Source of the DNA: Galbitalea sp036499165
GTDB taxonomy: Bacteria > Actinomycetota > Actinomycetes > Actinomycetales > Microbacteriaceae
Direction: 5' to 3'
DNA length: 64,000 bases
NCBI GenBank assembly: GCA_036499165.1
Contig: DASYEE010000182.1
Coordinates: 1-64,000 of the forward strand
Positions 34,464-42,893 of the stretch are shown piece after piece (position 1 is the first letter of the stretch; each line of letters opens with the position of its first letter). The translations under genes and the position numbers were made by a program. The notes under the pieces were generated by a model. It was not told the origin of the DNA and searched no databases. It was given only the letters and a program-made list of their open reading frames with translations.

Positions 34464-35304
34464 GCTCCTCGACCAGCGTCGGCCTCGTCGGCGCCCAGCC
34501 CAGGGAGCGGGCCTTCGACCCCGTCGCCTGCTGGCTGAGCAGCAGCGCGTCTGCGAAGTCTGCTCCGAGACGCTCCCGCGTCGCAGTCTCGTCATCGCCA
34601 ACGACCGACCCGCCTGGTCCAACGACGGCCTCGCCGATCTCCCACACTGTTGGACTCACGCCGGAAACACCGAAGTAGACCTCTCCGGCCGACCCGCGCT
34701 CGAGCACGGCGACATAGAGTGTCGCCAGGTCGTCTGTATGAATGGTCGTCCAGTGCTGGTCGCCCGACCCAACGAGAACGAGTGCGCCGTCTTGTGTGCG
34801 CGGAGCCCCAATGATGACATTCGGGATGCCCTTGCCGTACCCGTAGACGATGCCGGGCGAGACGACGCGGGCGTCGATTCCGCCGCCGAGGAGCTTGGCC
34901 CCGGCCGCCTCCCGCCACGCCGTGATGGCTGGCGCGTCGACGGCAGTCGCTTCCGTCAGGTCCTCGCCCGAGCCGTAGATCCAGATTCCGGTCGTGTACA
35001 CGAACGGCTTTTCCGTTCCCGCGAAGGCCACGAGCGCCGCATCGATCACTGCGTCGTCGAATTCCGCGGGCGATTCGTCCCCCGGGACAGCCGTATGGAT
35101 GGCGGCGTCGACCTGACGTAACTGCGCCGCGAACCACTCGCGATCGGTAATCCGGCCAACGACAGGGGTCGCACCCGTACCCCGAACGGCATCCGCCGCC
35201 GTCTCGCTGCGCACCGCAGCGGTGACAGTGTGACCGGCGGAAATTAGTTGCTCAAGTACAGCTGATCCGACGAATCCCGTGCCGCCCGTTAGTAACACTC
35301 TCAT
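34453..35304 (-). CDS. NAD-dependent epimerase/dehydratase (extended SDR)
   Basis: 283 aa. The Rossmann motif MRVLLTGGTGFVGSAVLEQLISAGH (TGGTGFVG) is followed by HTAVPGDE and YTTGIWIYGSGED, the variant SDR used by small atypical/extended members that act on NAD(P)-linked carbonyls. I chose the ATG at 35304 (MRVLLTG); one four residues upstream (35316) is possible. Substrate unknown. It is monocistronic as far as can be seen. Confidence 0.88.
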   Translation of the reverse strand: MRVLLTGGTGFVGSAVLEQLISAGHTVTAAVRSETAADAVRGTGATPVVGRITDREWFAAQLRQVDAAIHTAVPGDESPAEFDDAVIDAALVAFAGTEKPFVYTTGIWIYGSGEDLTEATAVDAPAITAWREAAGAKLLGGGIDARVVSPGIVYGYGKGIPNVIIGAPRTQDGALVLVGSGDQHWTTIHTDDLATLYVAVLERGSAGEVYFGVSGVSPTVWEIGEAVVGPGGSVVGDDETATRERLGADFADALLLSQQATGSKARSLGWAPTRPTLVEELSS

Positions 35305-35478
35305 GCTCGTTTGCATCCTTCGCAGAATTAGCGTTCGCTTGTGACAACCCGAACCGTGCTCCGGCATTCCCCCACGTCCCCCGAAAGTGGAATGGTCAGG
35401 CTCCGTCTCTGCGTGCGAAGCTTCACTCATCCATTTCTTCCAGGACATGTTCGGGCCCGACGGAAGGCCAAGGAAACA

Positions 35479-37578
35479 ATGACCGCGGGATCATCCGCGG
35501 GCATCCAGTCGCGAAAGCAGCTGGTGCTCGCAGAGAAGCGCGAGCGCGCCGCTGCACTCGCTCGTCGTGCCGTCGCGCGCCACCAGGTGCCGTCGCACGT
35601 CGAACGGGATGTCGCCGCTGCTCTCGCGCCCCTCGCCCAGGTCGGCTACCACCTGCTTCCGGGCCGCGGCTGGCCCGGGAGTCGCGTTGCGCAGGTCGAC
35701 CTCATCGTTGTCGGTCCGAGTGGTCTCTTCATCGTCGACACCAAGTCGTGGAGCGACGTGACGATCAACCAGACCCGCGTCTTCCGCAGCGACCTGGATG
35801 TCACGGACGACCTCGCAAGTCTCGCCGACCTCGCCTACGCGACAGAGGCGACGATGGCCGAGCTGGGGCTCGCCGCGGGCGAGATCCATCCGCTGGTGGT
35901 CCTCGCCGGCCGCGCGGGCATCCGTGCGCGCATCGGCACGGTCGAGATGGTCGGCGAGACGGACGCGGCGCGGTACATCCTCGAGCGAGGCATCCGGCTC
36001 TCCCAGGAGCAGGTTGCCGCCGTTCTGGCTGCGGCACAGGCGTACTTTCCCATCGTCGGCGATCCCGCCCAGCCACAGCTGGAGGGCGGCCACGTTGCTC
36101 GCCACGCAGACAGCGAACAGTTCGACTACGACACCATCCCCCTGATGAGCAACGCGGCGCTGCGCCGCCAGCTCGACTACGCGCTGTCCGCGCCTCCCAT
36201 CGACAACTGGATGACGTTCCTTGACCCGGAGCAGGCACGGCTGGTGCGACGCAGCTTCAATGGCCCCTCGCGTATCCGTGGGGCGGCGGGTACGGGCAAG
36301 ACCGTGGTTGGTCTCCACCGCGCGGCCTACCTCGCCCGCTCCCAGCCCGGCATCGTGCTCGTCACCTCATACGTGAGCACGCTGCCCGCCGTGCTCTCGG
36401 CGCAAATGGATCGCCTCGCACCAGATATCAGTCGCCGCATCGAGTTCGTCGGCACCCACGCCTTCGCTAAGCGACTGCTCTCTGACCGCGCCGTGCCGGT
36501 CAACCTGCAGCCAGCCGCAGCCGACGCAGAGTTCGACTATGCCTGGAGAACCGTTGGCAGCCAGGGCCCGCTCGGTCGTCTTGAACCGAAGCCCACGTAC
36601 TGGGAGGACGAGATCGAACACGTGATCAAGGGTCGCGGAATCACCTCATTCGATGAGTACGCAGAGCTGACGCGCACGGGCCGCAAGCGCGGGCTGACCC
36701 TGGAGCAGCGTCGCGCGGTCTGGGATCTCTACTCGACCTACCAGGGCCGGATGACGGCGCGCGGCGCACACGACGAAGCCGATCTCATCCTGCTCGCCGA
36801 AGAGTCGCTCAGGCAGACCCCGCTCGATCGCTACAGCGCGGTGATCGTCGACGAGGCGCAAGACCTCTCGAGCGCCATGGTGCGGATGCTGCACCACCTT
36901 GTCGGCAACTCCACCGACGGCCTCACCCTCATCGACGACGGACAGCAGACGATCTACCCGGGCGGATACACGCTCGGGGAGGTCGGCATCTCGCTGGCCG
37001 GCCGCGGCGTCGTCACAACGACGAACTACCGCAACACGAGAGAGATCCTGGACTTTGCCGAGGGCATCATCGCCGGCGATGAATACCTCGACATCGAAGG
37101 GGCCCCCGCGAAGGGCGACGGACCCACATCCGTCGCCCGTTCGGGGTCGGCTCCGCTGGTCGTTCGGTTCACGAACCGCGCGACGCACGACGCAGAGCTT
37201 CCGCGCCGAGTGCGCGAACTCGCCAGCACGGAGGACACGAGCCTCGGTGACATCGGGATCCTCGCGCTCACGACGTTCGGAGTGCGGGCGGCGATCGACT
37301 CGCTGAATCGCGCCAACATCCCGTACATCGAGCTCACCCGCTACAACGGCAGGCCGGTGGACGCGGTCAAGGTCGGCACGGTCAAGCGGGCGAAAGGGCT
37401 CGAGTTCAAGCACGTCCTGCTCGCCCAGGTGCCATCCACCCTGCTGCCTGGCCCGACCGCTGCCCCGACGCTGGACGAGGAGGGCGCGGCCGCAGAGCAC
37501 ACCGAGTTGCAGAAGCGCGAACTCTACGTCGCGATGACGCGCGCGAGCCACAGCCTCTGGATCGGCACGATTCCTTGA
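35479..37578 (+). CDS. NERD nuclease-related domain fused to UvrD-like helicase
   Basis: 699 aa. Residues about 40-160 are a NERD domain (VERDVAAAL, then AQVDLIVVGPSGLFIVDTKSW with Asp74, Asp87 and Lys89 in a nuclease-like arrangement). The helicase core follows: Walker A GAAGTGKT (268-275), DEAQD (458-462) as motif II, TTNYRNTREI, and the C-terminal YVAMTRASHSLWIG as motif VI. Such proteins are suspected to act in DNA repair or defence against foreign DNA. ATG 35479 has AAGGAAAC just before it; the open frame upstream carries no domain. It stands alone. Confidence 0.92.
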   Translation: MTAGSSAGIQSRKQLVLAEKRERAAALARRAVARHQVPSHVERDVAAALAPLAQVGYHLLPGRGWPGSRVAQVDLIVVGPSGLFIVDTKSWSDVTINQTRVFRSDLDVTDDLASLADLAYATEATMAELGLAAGEIHPLVVLAGRAGIRARIGTVEMVGETDAARYILERGIRLSQEQVAAVLAAAQAYFPIVGDPAQPQLEGGHVARHADSEQFDYDTIPLMSNAALRRQLDYALSAPPIDNWMTFLDPEQARLVRRSFNGPSRIRGAAGTGKTVVGLHRAAYLARSQPGIVLVTSYVSTLPAVLSAQMDRLAPDISRRIEFVGTHAFAKRLLSDRAVPVNLQPAAADAEFDYAWRTVGSQGPLGRLEPKPTYWEDEIEHVIKGRGITSFDEYAELTRTGRKRGLTLEQRRAVWDLYSTYQGRMTARGAHDEADLILLAEESLRQTPLDRYSAVIVDEAQDLSSAMVRMLHHLVGNSTDGLTLIDDGQQTIYPGGYTLGEVGISLAGRGVVTTTNYRNTREILDFAEGIIAGDEYLDIEGAPAKGDGPTSVARSGSAPLVVRFTNRATHDAELPRRVRELASTEDTSLGDIGILALTTFGVRAAIDSLNRANIPYIELTRYNGRPVDAVKVGTVKRAKGLEFKHVLLAQVPSTLLPGPTAAPTLDEEGAAAEHTELQKRELYVAMTRASHSLWIGTIP

Positions 37579-37611
37579 GCTCGGCACTATTCCGTGGCTC
37601 GGCACAGCGAC

Positions 37612-37998
37612 TCAGGCCGCTGCGCGCCTGCGCCGCCCGCGCGTGGCGAGACGCACGATCGCGCGCCAGCCGACGAGGAACACGCCGAGCACGATGAACG
37701 CGACGATCGCGAAGCTGATCGCGACATCCTGCGCTCCGACGAGCCGGAAGATCATGCCGAACAAGACGGTGAGGATCCAGAGCGAGATGCCGCTCCACAG
37801 GACGCGGGTAGGCGTGCGCCAGTTGCGGGTGACGATCCAGGCGAGCACGAGCCCGGCCGCGAAGGGCCAGAACGTGACCAGGATACCGACGACCGTCAGC
37901 GCCTCCTTGTGGCTCGCGCGGCCGATCACGACAAATACCGCGACCAGGATGACGTCGATGACGAACGACAGGATCGCCGCACGGCGCAGGGGCTTCAT
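37612..37998 (-). CDS. DUF3054-family membrane protein
   Basis: 128 aa with four hydrophobic segments (ILSFVIDVILVAVFVVIGRASH, VVGILVTFWPFAAGLVLAWIV, LWSGISLWILTVLFGMIFR, AISFAIVAFIVLGVFLVGWRA). The RASH and the FWPF/GL blocks match the actinobacterial DUF3054 family. Function unknown. The very basic C-terminus (ATRGRRRRAAA) faces the cytoplasm. Confidence 0.85.
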   Translation of the reverse strand: MKPLRRAAILSFVIDVILVAVFVVIGRASHKEALTVVGILVTFWPFAAGLVLAWIVTRNWRTPTRVLWSGISLWILTVLFGMIFRLVGAQDVAISFAIVAFIVLGVFLVGWRAIVRLATRGRRRRAAA

Positions 37999-38044
37999 GC
38001 CGCAAGTCTAGGCAGCGCGCGGACCCATCGCCGCGACGCCACCC

Positions 38045-38614
38045 TCATCGCGCCAGGAGCGCTGCGACGGACTCTGTGATGACCCTGCGCCTCTCATCCC
38101 GAGTGTGCCCCGCGACGAGACTCGAATACTCCGGGGTGGCGTTCTCCCAGAGCGACGAGAGCTGCAGGATCACCCCGAGCAGGTCGATCGCGGGGAGGAA
38201 CTTCGTGAGGGTGCCTGCGTCCTGCGCCTCCTGGATCACCGCGGTCTTCGCCACCATGCTCGCGAGGGATGCCGCGTGGAGCCCCGCGCTGGAACCGGCT
38301 TCCAGCCGGTACCAGTTCACGAATCGCTGCACCTCCGGATGCGCTTCGTAGCGGTCGAACAGGCGCCCGGCATACTCCGCGAGGTCGCCCGGCGTGATCG
38401 GCGTCGAGGTAAGCGTTCCGTCGACGATGTCATCGAAGACGGCGGCGAACAGCTCGTCCTTGCTCCCGAAATACGTGTAAACGAGGCCCGCGCTGACTCC
38501 GGCCGCCTTCGCGATCTGGTCGACGCGAGCGCCCGCTATCCCGTGCGCAGCGAATTCCTGAAGTGCCGCGTCCAGGAGCTGGCGCTTCTTGGCCTCTGGA
38601 TCTCTTGTCACCAT
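38045..38614 (-). CDS. TetR-family regulator
   Basis: 189 aa. The N-terminal helix-turn-helix is QLLDAALQEFAAHGIAGARVDQIAKAAGVSAGLVYTYFGSKDELF, the TetR signature. A C-terminal ligand domain follows. Divergent from the SDR gene at 38742; the gap holds two identical palindromes (38630-38643 and 38686-38699). It most likely represses itself and the SDR gene, with a small hydrophobic inducer. Confidence 0.94.
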   Translation of the reverse strand: MVTRDPEAKKRQLLDAALQEFAAHGIAGARVDQIAKAAGVSAGLVYTYFGSKDELFAAVFDDIVDGTLTSTPITPGDLAEYAGRLFDRYEAHPEVQRFVNWYRLEAGSSAGLHAASLASMVAKTAVIQEAQDAGTLTKFLPAIDLLGVILQLSSLWENATPEYSSLVAGHTRDERRRVITESVAALLAR

Positions 38615-38629
38615 GTCGACAGTCTATTG

Positions 38630-38643
38630 AATGAGTGTTCATT
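38630..38643. promoter_or_regulatory. TetR operator, site 1
   Basis: AATGAGTGTTCATT, a perfect AATGA/TCATT dyad around GTGT, inside a 19-bp block (from 38625) that is repeated exactly 56 bp on. It lies 16 bp before the TetR start. Confidence 0.85.
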
Positions 38644-38685
38644 TGACATGGACGGGGAATACGTGTTGAGTGGATCACGTTATTG

Positions 38686-38699
38686 AATGAGTGTTCATT
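38686..38699. promoter_or_regulatory. TetR operator, site 2
   Basis: Second AATGAGTGTTCATT, in the same orientation, 43 bp before the SDR start. Sites 1 and 2 each lie close to one of the two divergent start codons, as expected for a repressor shutting both promoters. Confidence 0.85.
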
Positions 38700-38741
38700 A
38701 AACACGAGAGTTCGTGAACCTGAGCACCGGAAGGAACAATC

Positions 38742-39611
38742 ATGACCAACCAGGTCTTTCTCGTCACCGGATCGAGCCGCGGGCTCGGCCGGGACATCGT
38801 GATCGCCGCGCTCGACGCGGGCAACAGGGTAGCCGCTGCCGCCCGCACGCCCTCCTCGCTCGACGACCTCGTCGCGCGCTACGGCGAGCGCATTCTCCCC
38901 ATCGCGCTGGACGTCAGAGACATGGCTGCGGCCGACGCTGCGGTCCAGGCGACCATCGACGCGTTCGGCCGGGTCGACGTGCTCGTCAACAACGCCGGCT
39001 ACGCGAACCTTGCCTCGATCGAAGACATCTCCATCGAAGACTTCCGCGAACAGGTCGACACCAACCTGCTCGGAGTCGTGAATGTCACGAAGTCCGTGCT
39101 GCCGGCGATGCGCGAGCAGGGCGCCGGCCACATCATCCAGGTCTCGTCGGTCGGTGGTCGCTCCGCCTCCCCGGGGCTCGGGGCGTACCAGGCGGCCAAG
39201 TGGGCCGTTGGCGGCTTCTCCGGCGTCCTTGCCGCCGAAGTCGGTGCGCTCGGAATTAGGGTGACCGTGCTCGAGCCGGGAGGCATGCGCACAGACTGGG
39301 CGGGGTCCTCGATGGCGATCCCGCCGATTAGCGAGCCGTACCAGGCGACCGTGGGCGCTCGCGCGGACGGCATGCTCAACTGGATGCCGTCCGGCGACCC
39401 GGCGAAGGTCGCCCAGGTGGTACTCCAGATCGCGGCGATGGATGAGCCACCGCTGCGCCTGCTGCTGGGATCTGACGCCTATAACTACGGCACAGCAAAC
39501 GGTCGCGCGCTCGCGGCGAGCGACGAGAAGTGGCGCGAGCTCAGCGTGTCGACCGACCACGACGACGCTACCGATGCCGACCGCGATCCTCTGAAGGGCG
39601 CAACCAACTAA
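38742..39611 (+). CDS. Short-chain dehydrogenase/reductase
   Basis: 289 aa. Cofactor motif TGSSRGLG (9-16), NNAG (83-86), catalytic Ser135/136, Tyr149 and Lys153 (YQAAK). The Arg after the glycines favours NADP(H). The C-terminal 30 residues are acidic. It is the presumed target of the divergent TetR regulator, so it likely acts on or detoxifies the TetR ligand. Substrate unknown. Confidence 0.93.
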   Translation: MTNQVFLVTGSSRGLGRDIVIAALDAGNRVAAAARTPSSLDDLVARYGERILPIALDVRDMAAADAAVQATIDAFGRVDVLVNNAGYANLASIEDISIEDFREQVDTNLLGVVNVTKSVLPAMREQGAGHIIQVSSVGGRSASPGLGAYQAAKWAVGGFSGVLAAEVGALGIRVTVLEPGGMRTDWAGSSMAIPPISEPYQATVGARADGMLNWMPSGDPAKVAQVVLQIAAMDEPPLRLLLGSDAYNYGTANGRALAASDEKWRELSVSTDHDDATDADRDPLKGATN

Positions 39612-39691
39612 CCCCGAGGCTGACAGGTCGTCGCGGTGGGCGTAGTCTCTCCATACCGAAGCCGTCCGTGCTTCCGAGGGAGGGATGCCCT

Positions 39692-39802
39692 ATGGCAGAT
39701 AAGTCGCCTAAGAAGAACAGCGCCAAGACCGCAGCTTCCAAGTCTCTGAAAGAGAAGCGCGCCGAGAAGAAGACCAAGGCAGCTTCTAGGAGCAACGGAT
39801 AG
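39692..39802 (+). CDS. Short Lys/Ala-rich basic protein (36 aa)
   Basis: 36 aa, MADKSPKKNSAKTAASKSLKE at the start; 12 lysines, with the rest mostly Ala, Ser and Arg. GAGGGAGGG seven bases upstream is a strong ribosome-binding site and an intrinsic terminator follows the stop, so this is a real, monocistronic gene. Similar short basic proteins occur in other actinobacteria. Nucleic-acid binding is possible but unproven. Confidence 0.75.
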   Translation: MADKSPKKNSAKTAASKSLKEKRAEKKTKAASRSNG

Positions 39803-39822
39803 CGGCCATTGCCGTAACTTCG

Positions 39823-39861
39823 CGAGTCGGGTCCACCGTGGCCCGGCTCGTTCTTCTTTGT
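39823..39861 (+). terminator. Intrinsic terminator after the small basic protein
   Basis: CGAGTCGGG (39823-39831) and CCCGGCTCG (39842-39850) pair over 9 bp (one T/G wobble), followed by TTCTTCTTTGT. It starts 20 bp after the stop codon. Confidence 0.85.
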
Positions 39862-39969
39862 ACCTGCGCGAACGCCTTGGCGGACCGCGGACGCCCTGGC
39901 ACCGAGCCGCGGCGCGCTGGGCTAGCCTTTCGCTGCACGGCGAAACCGGGAAGGTTCGATGAGGGTTCG

Positions 39970-41043
39970 ATGACCAACGAAGAAGACGCGGAGCTCGCCG
40001 TTTCAGACGCCGGCTTCGTCCTCGCCCCTCCGGACGGCCTGTACACGCCTGATGCCCTCTACGACGGATTCGACCTCGACGATGAGCTCTCGGTTGGTCG
40101 ATCGCTCGACTACCGCACCTACCTCGCGACGCTGGCCCAGGGCATGCCCATTGCACGGTCTGCCGGGATCATCAACATGCGCGCCCTGCACGACGCCGCG
40201 GTCACGTTCAGCCTCGCGGCGCGCGTCGTCGAGGGCCGAGCGGTCGGCATCCTCGGCGGTCACAGCGAGCCACGCGGCAGCGCGACCTACGACGCCATCG
40301 CCGGTCTCGGCTTCGGGCTGACGGAGCGCGGCTACACGGTGCTGACCGGCGGCGGCCCTGGCGCGATGGAGGCCGCTCACCTCGGCGCTCGCTACGCGCC
40401 GCTTGGCCGGGCACGCTTCGACGACGCGCTCGCCCGGATTGCGGCCCCCGCGACCCGCGACTTCCCATTCATGCACGGCACAGACCTGGTCGTGAACGGC
40501 GGGTTCGACGAGGATGCGCTGCGTGCGGTGCACGCGTGGCTGGTGCCCGCCATCGAGCTGGCCCGAGAGAGCAGGGCAGGAGCCGGCGCATCGATCGGCA
40601 TTCCCACCTGGGCATATGGGCACGAACCGAGCACCCCGTTCGCGACCCACCACGCCAAGTACTTCGAGAATTCCATCCGGGAAGACGGGCTGCTGGCGCT
40701 CGCAATCTACGGGGCGATCTATGCGCCCGGCAGCTCCGGCACACTCCAGGAGATTTTCGAGGATGCCAACCAGAACTATTACGCGCCGCCAAGTGAGGGT
40801 AAGAGCCCGATGGTGTTCCTCGATATCGACGGCTGGTGGACGAGCCAGTACCCGGTGCTCCCGGTACTCCAGAAGCTGTTCGGCGACTCGTACGACGAGA
40901 TCGTCTCAGTGGTGACGACGCCCGCGGATGCTGTGGCAGTCATCGACGAGAAATCGGCCGCCGTCGCCAACTGGGCATCCGCTGCGGCCGATCGCAAACT
41001 CAGGCATCGAGCAGGTCGTCGAGGCGCTCGTAGCCCTCGGTGA
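39970..41043 (+). CDS. LOG-like Rossmann-fold nucleotide-binding protein
   Basis: 357 aa, longer than ordinary LOG proteins (about 180-250). The phosphate-binding motif VLTGGGPGAMEAAHLGA and the C-terminal PGSSGTLQEIFEDANQNYY correspond to LOG's PGGxGTxxE, with the second Gly replaced by Ser. LOG enzymes cleave nucleoside 5'-monophosphates to the base; the family is often mislabelled lysine decarboxylase. I chose ATG 39970 (MTNEEDAELAV); the upstream frame is not similar to anything. The gene ends 44 bp inside the convergent SRPBCC gene. Substrate not established. Confidence 0.82.
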   Translation: MTNEEDAELAVSDAGFVLAPPDGLYTPDALYDGFDLDDELSVGRSLDYRTYLATLAQGMPIARSAGIINMRALHDAAVTFSLAARVVEGRAVGILGGHSEPRGSATYDAIAGLGFGLTERGYTVLTGGGPGAMEAAHLGARYAPLGRARFDDALARIAAPATRDFPFMHGTDLVVNGGFDEDALRAVHAWLVPAIELARESRAGAGASIGIPTWAYGHEPSTPFATHHAKYFENSIREDGLLALAIYGAIYAPGSSGTLQEIFEDANQNYYAPPSEGKSPMVFLDIDGWWTSQYPVLPVLQKLFGDSYDEIVSVVTTPADAVAVIDEKSAAVANWASAAADRKLRHRAGRRGARSPR

Positions 41044-41470
41044 CGCCCGTCGCCATCCCGTGCTCGATCATTGCGTCGCGGTCCTCGATCGACTGGTAAA
41101 CGGCACGGGAGGTGATGCGGGTCCTGCCATCGACATCCTCGAAGTCGACAGACTCGAGGCTGACGTGCCCTGGAGCGCCCAGCCACTCGAACGTTCGGAT
41201 TACCCGCTCGCCCGGCACGATGCTGTGGAACGAGCCACGGAACGCGAACTCTTCGCCTTCCGGGTTACGGTGCGTGAACTCGTACGCGCCGCCGTCGGTC
41301 GGATCGAAGCGGGTGACATCCATTTCGTAGCCCTTCGGACCGAGCCAGCGCGCGATGAGGTCTGCCTCTACGTGCGCCCTGAACACAGCATCGACTGGAG
41401 CATCGACGATGCGTTCGATGTCGATGATGGGTTGGCCGGGCTGAGCCGTGATGGTGGTTGCGTTCGTCAT
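41000..41470 (-). CDS. SRPBCC/AHSA1-type protein coupled to ArsR regulator
   Basis: 156 aa. DIERIVDAPVDAVFRAHVEADLIARWLGPKG and the end GMATGVTEGYERLDDLL are AHSA1-type SRPBCC signatures (hydrophobic-ligand pocket). Its ATG overlaps the stop of the ArsR gene (ATGA), a common pairing in actinobacteria that suggests a ligand-binding protein controlled by its own repressor. It overlaps the end of the LOG-like gene on the other strand. Confidence 0.92.
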   Translation of the reverse strand: MTNATTITAQPGQPIIDIERIVDAPVDAVFRAHVEADLIARWLGPKGYEMDVTRFDPTDGGAYEFTHRNPEGEEFAFRGSFHSIVPGERVIRTFEWLGAPGHVSLESVDFEDVDGRTRITSRAVYQSIEDRDAMIEHGMATGVTEGYERLDDLLDA

Positions 41471-41811
41471 TTCTGTTCTCCTTTATTGAGGTCGTGCATG
41501 AGGTCGTCGAGGCGGCGGAACTGCTGCTCCGCCCGCAGCCGATAGGTGTCGATCCAGGCGGTGAGTGCCTCGAGCGCAGCTGGATCGAGGTGACACGGCC
41601 GCTGCTGCCCGTTACGGGTTCGCGTGATGAGGCCGGCGGATTCGAGCACCTGGATGTGCTTGGAGACCCCCTGCTTCGACATCGCGAATGGCTCGGCCAG
41701 TTCGTTCACCGTTGCAGGCCCGCGCGAGAGCCTCGCCACCAGCGCGCGACGCACCGGATCGGCCAGCGCAAGGAACGCCCGATCGAGTTCTGCGTCTGTC
41801 GTGATCGTCAT
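41467..41811 (-). CDS. ArsR-family repressor
   Basis: 114 aa. A winged helix-turn-helix (LADPVRRALVARLSRGPATVNELAEPFAMSKQGVSKHIQVLESAGLITRTRNGQQRPCHL) of the ArsR/SmtB type, here without the ELCVC metal-binding box, so it is not a metal sensor. ATG 41811; a TTG two codons upstream is possible. The 18-bp palindrome at 41829-41846 is its likely operator. Partner of the downstream SRPBCC gene. Confidence 0.93.
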   Translation of the reverse strand: MTITTDAELDRAFLALADPVRRALVARLSRGPATVNELAEPFAMSKQGVSKHIQVLESAGLITRTRNGQQRPCHLDPAALEALTAWIDTYRLRAEQQFRRLDDLMHDLNKGEQK

Positions 41812-41828
41812 TGTCAACCAATCGCTTT

Positions 41829-41846
41829 ATCAACTGATTCGTTGAT
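41829..41846. promoter_or_regulatory. ArsR operator candidate
   Basis: ATCAAC-TGATTC-GTTGAT, a perfect 6-bp inverted repeat centred 27 bp before the ArsR start and within the short gap to the divergent gene at 41901. Confidence 0.75.
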
Positions 41847-41900
41847 CATATGCAGAAATCGCACCAACGTCTAGGGCCTGTGCGAGGTACCTTTGGGGTC

Positions 41901-42341
41901 ATGACCGAATGGCGCGAAACGGTGTCGGACGACACGCAGGACGACCTCGACAGGCTGGCCGATGTGACGATCGCCGCGGCTCGCAACTTCCTTGACCGCA
42001 ATGGGCAGTTCATCCCGTTCCCGATGGCGGTCAAGGCAGACGGCGAGCTGGCGCTGGTGGGCCTGACGCAGCCCGACACCCCGGAATATCCCGTCGTGCA
42101 GGATGTCGTCGACGGCATTGTCGACCTCTTCCGCGACCGTCGCGACTCGATTCGTGCGCTGGCCATCGCTTCGGACGTAACGATTCCGAGCGAGCAGGTG
42201 GACGCGATCGAGGTGCGCCTTGAGCACCGCGACGGTATCGCGATCACTGTTCTCGTGCCATACCGGGCCGACCCCCTCGACGACAGCTACGAGTACGACG
42301 AGCCCCGCGCCCAGGAGGGCGAGCGCGCCATCTGGGCGTGA
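41901..42341 (+). CDS. Hypothetical protein (146 aa)
   Basis: 146 aa starting MTEWRETVSDDTQDDLDRLAD. A long N-terminal helix, then an alternating beta/alpha body (GQFIPFPMAVKADGELALVGL, VDAIEVRLEHRDGIAITVLVPY) and an acidic tail. No signal or membrane segment. I recognise no named family. Divergent from the ArsR operon, 89 bp away, so the same operator could affect it. Confidence 0.7.
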   Translation: MTEWRETVSDDTQDDLDRLADVTIAAARNFLDRNGQFIPFPMAVKADGELALVGLTQPDTPEYPVVQDVVDGIVDLFRDRRDSIRALAIASDVTIPSEQVDAIEVRLEHRDGIAITVLVPYRADPLDDSYEYDEPRAQEGERAIWA

Positions 42342-42348
42342 TTGCTCG

Positions 42349-42864
42349 TCAGCGAGGAACGGCGCGGGGGCGACGGCGCGCAACCTGAGCGCCGACCCAC
42401 CACGCGACGCAACCGACGCCCGCCGCAAATACACCGAGGCGTTCAAAGACTGGCCCCAGGATCTCCCAGGGGAGAAGCGGGAGCTGCCCCACCGCGGACC
42501 CGACCAGGTACGTGGTGCTGCCGTACTCAGTCGGTGACGACATCAGGAACGGGGCAAGAATGAATGCCCCTCCCACAACCAGTAGCCACCACCGGCGAAT
42601 GCCGCGTGTACCCCGATTTGCGAACCGGTGTCCGGCCCAGCCGACCATGAGCGCAATCCCCACCAGTGCCGCAACGACCGCCAGCGGTCCGACATCGAGA
42701 CTGGGGATCTCGCTCAGCATCGTCGTCGACGTGAGCGGCGCGTATGCGCTCCAGCCGAAAGACGCGGGCTGGGCGACCGCAACTGTCCACGCTGCCGGTC
42801 CCGCAGCGACGAGCAAGATCACAACACCGACAAGGAGCACGGCGTAGCGACGGATGAACGACAT
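42349..42864 (-). CDS. Hypothetical four-helix membrane protein
   Basis: 171 aa. Hydrophobic segments at about 8-32 (VLLVGVVILLVAAGPAAWTVAVA), 59-78 (PLAVVAALVGIALMVGWAG), 90-109 (RRWWLLVVGGAFILAPFLM) and 140-162, and an Arg-rich tail (QVARRRPRAVPR). No family recognised. Its stop lies 8 bp from that of the convergent gene at 41901-42341. Confidence 0.7.
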   Translation of the reverse strand: MSFIRRYAVLLVGVVILLVAAGPAAWTVAVAQPASFGWSAYAPLTSTTMLSEIPSLDVGPLAVVAALVGIALMVGWAGHRFANRGTRGIRRWWLLVVGGAFILAPFLMSSPTEYGSTTYLVGSAVGQLPLLPWEILGPVFERLGVFAAGVGCVAWWVGAQVARRRPRAVPR

Positions 42865-42893
42865 CCGCTCACCTTACCGACAAGACTGCGGCG

